Origin: Acidimicrobiales bacterium
GTDB taxonomy: Bacteria > Actinomycetota > Acidimicrobiia > Acidimicrobiales > Palsa-688
Direction: 5' to 3'
NCBI GenBank assembly: GCA_019241495.1
Contig: JAFAWZ010000038.1
Span: forward strand, 1-13,426
DNA: 13,426 nucleotides
Part shown: positions 5,932-11,212 of the stretch, in pieces
Layout: every line of letters begins with the position of its first letter
How positions within the stretch are numbered: position 1 is the stretch's first letter
Program-made: the position numbers and the translations under genes
Notes under the pieces: generated by a model
The model's input: the letters and a program-made list of their open reading frames with translations, nothing else
Told to the model about the DNA's origin: nothing
Database searches by the model: none

Positions 5932-6711
5932 ATGAACGTAGTCGTCTGCGTCAAGCAGATTCCCGATCCGGCGGGCACCATGAAGCTGGATCAGAGCAGC
6001 CACAACCTGGTCCGAGAGGGCAAGCTCATCCTCGACGAGTCCGATTCCTATGGGGTCGAGATGGGCCTTCAGCTCGCCGAGCAGGCCGGAGGCGGCGAGG
6101 TCACTCTCGTGTCGATGGCGCCCAACTCGGAGACCAGCGGCCTGCGCACCGCCCTCGCCATGGGCGCGGCCAGGGCCATCCTCGTGAGCGACCCCGGCCT
6201 GGCCGGCACCGACGCCCTCGGCACGGCCAAGGTCCTCGCCGCGGCCATCAAGCGGGCCGAGCCGGATCTGATCCTCACCGCGACCGAGTCCACCGACGGC
6301 TACACCGGGACCATCCCCGCCCAGATCGCCGAGCTGCTCGGAATGCCCTCCGTGACGTTCTCGAAGAAGGTCACCATCTCGGGCGACAATGTCACTGTGG
6401 AGCGCCAGACCGAGGAGGGCTACGAAGAGGTGGAGGTGCCCCTCCCCGCCGTTTTGAGCGTGACCGCCGGTGTGGTGGAGCCCCGGTACCCGTCGTTCAA
6501 GGGGATCATGGCCGCGAAAGGTAAGCCCGTTGACGAGCTGAAGGTGACCGACCTCGGGATCGACGGCTCCGCGGTCGGAGCCTCGGGGGCCCGCCAGGAG
6601 GTCACGGCGGTGACTCCGGCCGAGGCCCGCAAGGCGGGCGAGATCGTCACCGACGATGGCGACGGCTTCCAGCAGATCATCAGCTACCTCGAGCGCATCA
6701 AGGTCATCTAG
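5932..6711 (+). CDS. etfB: Electron transfer flavoprotein beta subunit
   Basis: A 259-residue EtfB/FixA protein. It starts with the canonical MNVVVCVKQIPDP, then shows LILDESDSYGVEMGLQLAE and the family stretch ILTATESTDGYTGTIPAQIAELLGMP, followed by VEVPLPAVLSVTAGVVEPRYPSFKGIMAAKGKP, which is the typical EtfB signature region. Together with EtfA it binds one FAD, and EtfB usually also carries AMP. It takes electrons from acyl-CoA and other dehydrogenases and passes them to the membrane quinone pool through an ETF:quinone oxidoreductase, not present here. Length is normal. The ATG is fixed by family alignment; an overlapping ATG at 5924 hits a stop at once. etfA follows after 23 bp. Confidence 0.97.
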   Translation: MNVVVCVKQIPDPAGTMKLDQSSHNLVREGKLILDESDSYGVEMGLQLAEQAGGGEVTLVSMAPNSETSGLRTALAMGAARAILVSDPGLAGTDALGTAKVLAAAIKRAEPDLILTATESTDGYTGTIPAQIAELLGMPSVTFSKKVTISGDNVTVERQTEEGYEEVEVPLPAVLSVTAGVVEPRYPSFKGIMAAKGKPVDELKVTDLGIDGSAVGASGARQEVTAVTPAEARKAGEIVTDDGDGFQQIISYLERIKVI

Positions 6712-6734
6712 GCAACAGGAACGAGATAGAGAAC

Positions 6735-7703
6735 ATGGCATTGAACACCATCTGGGTAGTCGTCGACCGTTCCGGCGACAAGGTCGCGTCGGTCGCGCTC
6801 GAGCTTCTGACCAAGGCGCGCCAGGTCGCGGGCACCGTCGAGGCCATCACGTGGGGCGACGCCTCCTCCATAGCCGGTCAGGTCGGGGCCCACGGTGCCA
6901 CTGCGTTGCACACCGTCGGCGACACCGGCGGGGGATTGGCCGGTCCTCCGGTGGCCGCCGCCATCGCCGCCAAGATCTCGTCGGGCACCGCGCCCGACGC
7001 TATCTTCCTGGCCCAGAGCTACAACGGCCGGGACATCGCCGGCCGCCTGTCAGCCCGTATCGATCGACCGGTGCTGACCAATGTGGTGAACCTGGCCGAA
7101 GCCGACGGAGGTTTGGTCAGCGAACATGCCATTTTCGGGGGCACGGAGATCCTGAACGCCCGGTTCACGGCTGACCTGCCCGGCATCTACGTGATCCGAG
7201 CCAAGTCCTTCGGCGCGGAGGAGTCGGGGGGCGGCCCGGCCGCCGTCGACACCTGGGAGGTACCGGAGCTCGGTGCGACCGGGGCGGCTCGCGTGGTGGC
7301 CTCGCACGTGGAGGAGACCGCGGGGCCGAAGCTCGCCGAGGCGGCCGTGGTGGTCTCGGGCGGCCGGGGGCTCGGCGATGCGGGAAGCTACAAGCTGATC
7401 GAGGACCTGGCCAAGCTGCTCAAGGGGGCCCCTGGGGCGTCGCGCGCCATCGTCGACGCCGGATGGGTCCCCTACTCCCACCAGGTTGGCCAGACCGGCA
7501 AGACGGTGAAGCCGACGGTCTACATAGCCTGCGGCATCTCTGGTGCGACCCAGCACATGGTGGGCATGAAGAGCGCCAAGAACATCATCGCCATCAACAA
7601 GGACCAAGAGGCCCCCATCTTCAACATCGCCGATCTCGGTGTGGTCGGCGACGTGAAGAAGGTCCTCCCTCAGCTGATCGAAGCGCTCCAGAAGCGAGGC
7701 TGA
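6735..7703 (+). CDS. etfA: Electron transfer flavoprotein alpha subunit
   Basis: A 322-residue EtfA/FixB protein. The N-terminal domain carries SGTAPDAIFLAQSYNGRDIAGRLSAR, and the C-terminal FAD domain (about 205-315) shows VVSGGRGLGDAGSYKLIEDLA, ASRAIVDAGWVPYSHQVGQTGKTV and YIACGISGATQHMVGMKSAKNIIAIN, then DQEAPIFNIADLGVVGD, which are the residues that hold FAD in this family. It pairs with EtfB. The ATG at 6735 is preceded by a modest purine-rich ribosome site (AGGAACGAGA, about 10 bases upstream). It is second in the etfBA operon and converges on the trio; the gap to the next stop is 18 bp. No sign of an electron-bifurcating type beyond ordinary ETF can be judged here. Confidence 0.97.
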   Translation: MALNTIWVVVDRSGDKVASVALELLTKARQVAGTVEAITWGDASSIAGQVGAHGATALHTVGDTGGGLAGPPVAAAIAAKISSGTAPDAIFLAQSYNGRDIAGRLSARIDRPVLTNVVNLAEADGGLVSEHAIFGGTEILNARFTADLPGIYVIRAKSFGAEESGGGPAAVDTWEVPELGATGAARVVASHVEETAGPKLAEAAVVVSGGRGLGDAGSYKLIEDLAKLLKGAPGASRAIVDAGWVPYSHQVGQTGKTVKPTVYIACGISGATQHMVGMKSAKNIIAINKDQEAPIFNIADLGVVGDVKKVLPQLIEALQKRG

Positions 7704-7721
7704 GAGTCACACAGGGGGCCG

Positions 7722-8441
7722 TCACACCAGAGGCCAGGGGTAGGGCCGGTCGCTCCAAGGCTCCGGGAACCGCTTCGCCTCGCTGAGCTGTCTGGCCCGC
7801 GCTCGCAGGGCGCGGGCCTCCTCCGGGTGGAGCAACCCCTCCAGCGCAGCTGGCAGCTCGTCGTCGGCGAGCCGGGCGATGTCGGCCAGGTCGGGCTCGG
7901 GGATGCGCTGGCCCGCGAAGTCCCATATGACGGTACGCAGCTTCGGCTGAACGTGAAAGCACAGGCCGTGATCGATGCCCCAGATTCGGCCTGCCGCGTC
8001 GATCAGGCAGTGGCCGCCCTTGCGGTCGGCATTGTTGGCGAGGACATCGAAGGCGGCGATGCGGCGCAGCACCGGATGGTGCTGCTCCTCCTCGAGGAGT
8101 GTGAAGTAATGCTGCTCGAAGTCGGCGTCGATGAATAGCTGGAGAGACCCAGGGCCGAGCGGCCCGTCTTCGACTTCGACCGTCGGCGGCACGAAGCCCC
8201 ATCCGAGGGCTTCGGACAGCTCGTAGGCGGCCACCTCCCGCCTGTACAGGCCGTCCGGGAAGTCCCACAACGGCCGTTCGCCCCGACCCGGCTTGTACAC
8301 GGCCGGCAGCTCGCACGACTCGGCCGCGACAGTCACGAGGAACGTCCCATTGCTGCTCCAGGGCATGCGGCCCTGGATGTCCACGGCCCCGGTCTGCAGC
8401 GCTTGGATCAACTCGGACGGTGGCCGTTCGTCCGGGGGCAC
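7722..8441 (-). CDS. SCO1664-family protein (TIGR03843), PI3/4-kinase-like fold, unknown function
   Basis: A 239-residue protein of the actinobacterial SCO1664 family. Kinase-like marks are visible: AVYKPGRGERPLWDF with Lys50 as possible ATP-binding lysine, RREVAAYEL with Glu69, a catalytic-loop-like FDVLANNADRKGGH (Asn137, Asp139, His144), and GIDHG (Asp157) where kinases have DFG. Substrate is unknown: lipid, protein or small molecule are all possible. The gene is last in a three-gene minus-strand set. GTG 8441 overlaps the upstream gene by 34 bp. A TTG at 8411 would make a 4 bp TTGA overlap and still precede the conserved TGAVDIQGRMPWSSNGTFL stretch, so the start is uncertain. Family assignment is firm; kinase activity is inferred. 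Confidence 0.85.
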   Translation of the reverse strand: MPPDERPPSELIQALQTGAVDIQGRMPWSSNGTFLVTVAAESCELPAVYKPGRGERPLWDFPDGLYRREVAAYELSEALGWGFVPPTVEVEDGPLGPGSLQLFIDADFEQHYFTLLEEEQHHPVLRRIAAFDVLANNADRKGGHCLIDAAGRIWGIDHGLCFHVQPKLRTVIWDFAGQRIPEPDLADIARLADDELPAALEGLLHPEEARALRARARQLSEAKRFPEPWSDRPYPWPLV

Positions 8442-8935
8442 GAATGACCTTCGGGGTCCATGGGCCGGCCGCAGAGAGGGCAGGTGGGACGCCCCGCCTC
8501 CACCAGCTCGGCGCCTACTCTGATGATCAGGGCGGCGTGGGCTCGGCTGATGCCGATGCGCGCTGCGCTCGGCCCGTCCGAGGGGTGGATGACCTCGGTT
8601 GGTTCGGCGTCTCCTTTGCCTATCTCCTCGGCGAGGATCACGATGCGGTCAGCCCCGCTGTCGTAAGCGAGCTGCAGCGTTCCCACCGGCCACTCGGGGA
8701 GGACCGGCTCGACGAGGTTCTCCACCTTGTCCCCGCCCGGTTCCTCGGTCACCGGCAGATCGGAGAGGATCTCGCCCAGGAATTGGGCCAGGGCGGCAAC
8801 CTGCTGTTTCTCGAGCTTGAGGGTGAGCAGCTGGTCCTCCTGGCGAGCCTGGAGGTAGAAGGTTCGCTGCCCGGGTTCACCAAGGGCGCCGACCGTCGCC
8901 CACTCCGCCTCGGGAAGTTCGAACGACCGGCTCAT
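8408..8935 (-). CDS. DUF3090 family protein (TIGR03847) with C-terminal zinc-knuckle-like motif
   Basis: A 175-residue protein of the actinobacterial DUF3090 family, function unknown. It begins with MSRSFELPEAEWATVGALGEPG, close to the family start, and has the TFYLQARQEDQLLTLKLEKQQV core. Near the end is CPLCGRPMDPEGHSC, with Cys152, Cys155, His164 and Cys166 able to bind one zinc ion. No signal peptide or membrane segment is seen. The ATG at 8935 has GGAGA about 10 bases upstream. It lies between the phosphatase-like gene (37 bp upstream) and the kinase-like gene (overlapping), as in other actinobacteria. The zinc motif could be a docking part for one of these partners. Confidence 0.85.
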   Translation of the reverse strand: MSRSFELPEAEWATVGALGEPGQRTFYLQARQEDQLLTLKLEKQQVAALAQFLGEILSDLPVTEEPGGDKVENLVEPVLPEWPVGTLQLAYDSGADRIVILAEEIGKGDAEPTEVIHPSDGPSAARIGISRAHAALIIRVGAELVEAGRPTCPLCGRPMDPEGHSCPRTNGHRPS

Positions 8936-8972
8936 CGCGGCTCTGTCTCCAACGACGGCCCAGACGGTGGCA

Positions 8973-9665
8973 TCACGACGGGACCAGCTCAGTGAGGTCC
9001 TTGGTGGAGTTGACCGTCAGCACCGTCGGCCCAGTGGCCCCATAGGCGATGGCCGTCACAGAGCAGGGCGAGACGACGATCCGTTGGAAGAGGTCGAGGT
9101 GGGACCCGAGCGCATCGGCTACCACGGCCTTGATCGGGTCGGCGTGGGAGACCACGACGATGGCTTCGTCGAGATGGCGCCGGCAGAGGGCGGCGACCGT
9201 GGTGATGATCCGGGCTTGCATGCCGGTGAAGGACTCACCGCCGGGGAACTGGAAGCCGCTCGGATAGCGCTGCACGGTCGACCACTCGGGCAGCTTCATC
9301 AGCTTCTTCAGCTCGGCGCCGGTCCAGTCCCCGAAATCGCACTCCATCAGGCCGCGCTCGACCTGGACCCGCAGCCCCAGGGCCCGGGCGATCGGCGCGG
9401 CCGTCTCGCGGGTGCGTTCGAGCGGAGACGAGTACACCGCGGCGATACGCCCTGGTTTGCCTGGCTCAGGCTTGGACCACCTGCTGAGGCGTTCCGCCAC
9501 GGTCACGGCCTGATCCCGGCCGCGGTCGGCCAGGTGCAGGCCCGGTGCCCGCCCTGGAAGGACCTGCCCGGTCGTTGGGGTGAGCCCGTGGCGGACCATC
9601 AGGACGAGGGTGGAGCGGGGATTCGACCGGCGGCGCGGAGCTCGTCTCGGGGAAGTCGTCTGCAT
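8973..9665 (-). CDS. Histidine phosphatase-superfamily protein, MSMEG_4193 family (TIGR03848)
   Basis: A 230-residue member of the phosphoglycerate mutase-like superfamily. The catalytic RHG motif is at 25-27 (His26), followed by SSPLERTRETA (Arg84, 79-89), ECDFGDWTG with Glu108, and VVVSHADPIK with the second catalytic His174. All catalytic residues are present, so phosphatase or mutase activity is expected; the natural substrate is unknown. The first ~18 residues (TTSPRRAPRRRSNPRS) are a basic extension before the first strand. The ATG at 9665 is 28 bp from the divergent uracil glycosylase ATG and may be nearly leaderless. It is the first gene of the trio with DUF3090 and the SCO1664-like protein, a set that is conserved in actinobacteria. 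Confidence 0.88.
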   Translation of the reverse strand: MQTTSPRRAPRRRSNPRSTLVLMVRHGLTPTTGQVLPGRAPGLHLADRGRDQAVTVAERLSRWSKPEPGKPGRIAAVYSSPLERTRETAAPIARALGLRVQVERGLMECDFGDWTGAELKKLMKLPEWSTVQRYPSGFQFPGGESFTGMQARIITTVAALCRRHLDEAIVVVSHADPIKAVVADALGSHLDLFQRIVVSPCSVTAIAYGATGPTVLTVNSTKDLTELVPS

Positions 9666-9676
9666 TTCTCCGGGCC

Positions 9677-9686
9677 AACCTAGTGT
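9677..9686. promoter_or_regulatory. Overlapping divergent -10 elements
   Basis: TAGTGT at 9681-9686 (plus) and TAGGTT at 9682-9677 (minus) both fit TANNNT and share two bases. They would start transcripts near 9693 and 9670, respectively 1 base before the uracil glycosylase ATG (9694) and 5 bases before the phosphatase ATG (9665). No convincing -35 boxes are seen. Confidence 0.35.
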
Positions 9687-9693
9687 CTACCGG

Positions 9694-10380
9694 ATGAGCC
9701 CCGGCCCTCCCGCCGACCTCGATTGGCTGGCCGCCGAGATCTCGGCGTGCCGAGCCTGCCCGAGGCTCGTCGGCTGGCGGGAGCAGGTAGCGAGGGAACG
9801 GCGGGCCGCCTTCCGGGACCAGGACTACTGGGGCCGGCCCGTCCCCGGTTTCGGCGATCCGAATGCGCGCATCGCCGTCGTAGGGTTGGCGCCGGCCGCC
9901 CACGGCGCCAACCGGACGGGTCGGGTGTTCACTGGCGACCGGTCGGGTGACTGGTTGTTCGCCTCGCTGTACCGGGCCGGACTGGCCAACCAGGCGACCA
10001 GCGTGAGCGCCGACGACGGCCTCGAGCTGCGCGGCGTGTGGATCGCGGCGGCCGTCCGCTGCGCCCCACCCGCCAACAAGCCGACTCCCGAAGAGCGCGA
10101 TCGCTGCTATCCGTTCCTCGTGCGCGAGATGGCGTTGCTGCACGAGGTCCGGGTAGTGGTCGCCCTCGGCCAGTTCGCCTACGACATCGCGGCCCGGCTG
10201 ATGTTGGTGACGCGCCGGCCCCGCTTCGGCCATGGGACGGAGGCCACCGCCCCGGCCGGCACCGTGATCATCTGCTCCTATCACCCGAGTCAGCAGAACA
10301 CCTTCACCGGTCGGCTCACCGAGCCCATGCTCGACGCGGTGTTCACCAGGGCGGCCGGGCTGGCCGGCCTGACGGCCTGA
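9694..10380 (+). CDS. udgB: Family 5 uracil-DNA glycosylase (UDGb type, iron-sulfur)
   Basis: A 228-residue DNA repair enzyme that removes uracil, and in this family also some other deaminated bases, from DNA. The active-site motif GLAPAAHGANRTGRVFTGD (64-82) is the family 5 form, with Ala/His where family 1 has a catalytic Asp. The second motif SYHPSQQNTFTGRLT lies near the C-terminus. Four cysteines, Cys19, Cys22, Cys123 and Cys138, fit the [4Fe-4S] ligands. The ATG at 9694 gives the usual start just before the first Cys pair; an upstream in-frame GTG at 9580 would overlap the divergent gene and is rejected. A leaderless mRNA is likely. A second glycosylase gene follows after 34 bp, so the two probably form a base-excision repair operon. 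Confidence 0.93.
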   Translation: MSPGPPADLDWLAAEISACRACPRLVGWREQVARERRAAFRDQDYWGRPVPGFGDPNARIAVVGLAPAAHGANRTGRVFTGDRSGDWLFASLYRAGLANQATSVSADDGLELRGVWIAAAVRCAPPANKPTPEERDRCYPFLVREMALLHEVRVVVALGQFAYDIAARLMLVTRRPRFGHGTEATAPAGTVIICSYHPSQQNTFTGRLTEPMLDAVFTRAAGLAGLTA

Positions 10381-10406
10381 GTGATTGGCGGCCCCTGAGT
10401 GATTGG
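10376..10406. repeat. Tandem 13-mer with 18 bp period at the udgB stop
   Basis: CCTGAGTGATTGG occurs at 10376-10388 and again at 10394-10406. The first copy holds the udgB TGA (10378-10380). The 18 bp period keeps the frame, so the second copy provides a second in-frame TGA at 10396-10398. It looks like a small tandem duplication between the two glycosylase genes. Confidence 0.8.
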
Positions 10407-10414
10407 TTGCCTCC

Positions 10415-11212
10415 GTGCCTGAGCTTCCGGAGGTCGAGTGCTACCGGACGCTGGCCGAAGCACGCGCGCTCGGGCGGCCCATCGAGTCGGTGCACGCCCC
10501 GGACGGCTGGTACCTCAAACGGGGAACCGACGCCCGACGGCTGGAGGCAGCGCTCGTGGGCCAGGAATTCCTCGCCGGCCGGCGGCGGGGCAAGCTCCTG
10601 ATGCTCGACGTGGGGGCGGCGCCCGGGGAGCCGGACCTGGTTCTCGGGCTGCGCTTCGGCATGACCGGCCGGTTGGTCGTCGATGGCTCGGCCGGGGTCG
10701 ATCGTCTCCTCTATTCGACGTCGTCAGAGGACGTCCGCTACGACCGCTTCGGCGTGCAGTTCGGCGACGGCGGGACATTGGTCGTACGCGATCCGCGCCG
10801 GCTCGGCGGTGTAGAGCTCGACCCCGACCTCGATCGGCTCGGCCCCGACGCCTTGTCGGTCACCCTCGCCGAGCTGCGCCACGCCCTGGCCGACCGGGTT
10901 GCGGTGAAGGCGCGCCTCATGGACCAATCCCGGTTAGCCGGTGTCGGCAATCTCATCGCCGACGAGATCCTGTGGCGGGCCGGGGTAGCGCCCGAGCGGT
11001 TGGCGGCCGACCTGCCCGCCGCCTCCGTGCGGCGCCTCCACCAGCACCTCGTGTCGGGCCTGGCCGACCTCATCGAGCGGGGCGGCTCGCACACCGGGGA
11101 TCTCCAGCCTCATCGCCGGGCGGGCGGCCGCTGCCCGCGAGACGGCGCCGGGCTAGCCCATGCGACGGTCGGGGGCCGGTCTACCTGGTGGTGCCCGAAG
11201 CACCAGCGTTGA
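10415..11212 (+). CDS. Fpg/Nei-family DNA glycosylase/AP lyase with variant zinc finger
   Basis: A 265-residue bifunctional DNA glycosylase for oxidised bases. After Met removal the N-terminal Pro2 is the Schiff-base nucleophile, followed by Glu3, in PELPEVE. Lys60 (RRRGK) matches the hairpin catalytic lysine; RFGMTGRLV and RDPRRLGG are further family marks. The helix-two-turn-helix DNA-binding motif is DQSRLAGVGNLIADEILWRAGVAPER. The C-terminal zinc finger is unusual: GRCPRDG and WWCPKHQ give Cys240, Asp243, Cys260 and His263 rather than four Cys. GTG 10415 is chosen because it places Pro second; the upstream TTG at 10403 would bury it. Whether it acts more like Fpg (8-oxoguanine) or Nei (pyrimidines) cannot be settled. 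Its 3' end overlaps the convergent transporter gene by 32 bp. Confidence 0.9.
   Translation: MPELPEVECYRTLAEARALGRPIESVHAPDGWYLKRGTDARRLEAALVGQEFLAGRRRGKLLMLDVGAAPGEPDLVLGLRFGMTGRLVVDGSAGVDRLLYSTSSEDVRYDRFGVQFGDGGTLVVRDPRRLGGVELDPDLDRLGPDALSVTLAELRHALADRVAVKARLMDQSRLAGVGNLIADEILWRAGVAPERLAADLPAASVRRLHQHLVSGLADLIERGGSHTGDLQPHRRAGGRCPRDGAGLAHATVGGRSTWWCPKHQR

Noticed and set aside
5902..6741. Minus-strand frame (279 codons) opposite etfB
   Set aside because: etfB is unmistakable and the antisense product is a Gly/His/Asp-rich shadow.
7704..7730. GTCACAC direct repeat (7706-7712, 7721-7727) as terminator between convergent etfA and SCO1664-like gene
   Set aside because: It is a direct, not inverted, repeat, and no hairpin with T-tract is present in the 18 bp gap.
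8967..9683. Plus-strand frame (238 codons) opposite the histidine phosphatase gene
   Set aside because: The opposite strand has RHG, SSPLERTRETA and SHADPIK in register; this one has no domain.
9580..9693. Earlier in-frame GTG start for the uracil glycosylase
   Set aside because: It would overlap the start of the divergent phosphatase gene and add 38 Arg-rich residues not seen in the family; ATG 9694 fits the -10 box and the homologues.
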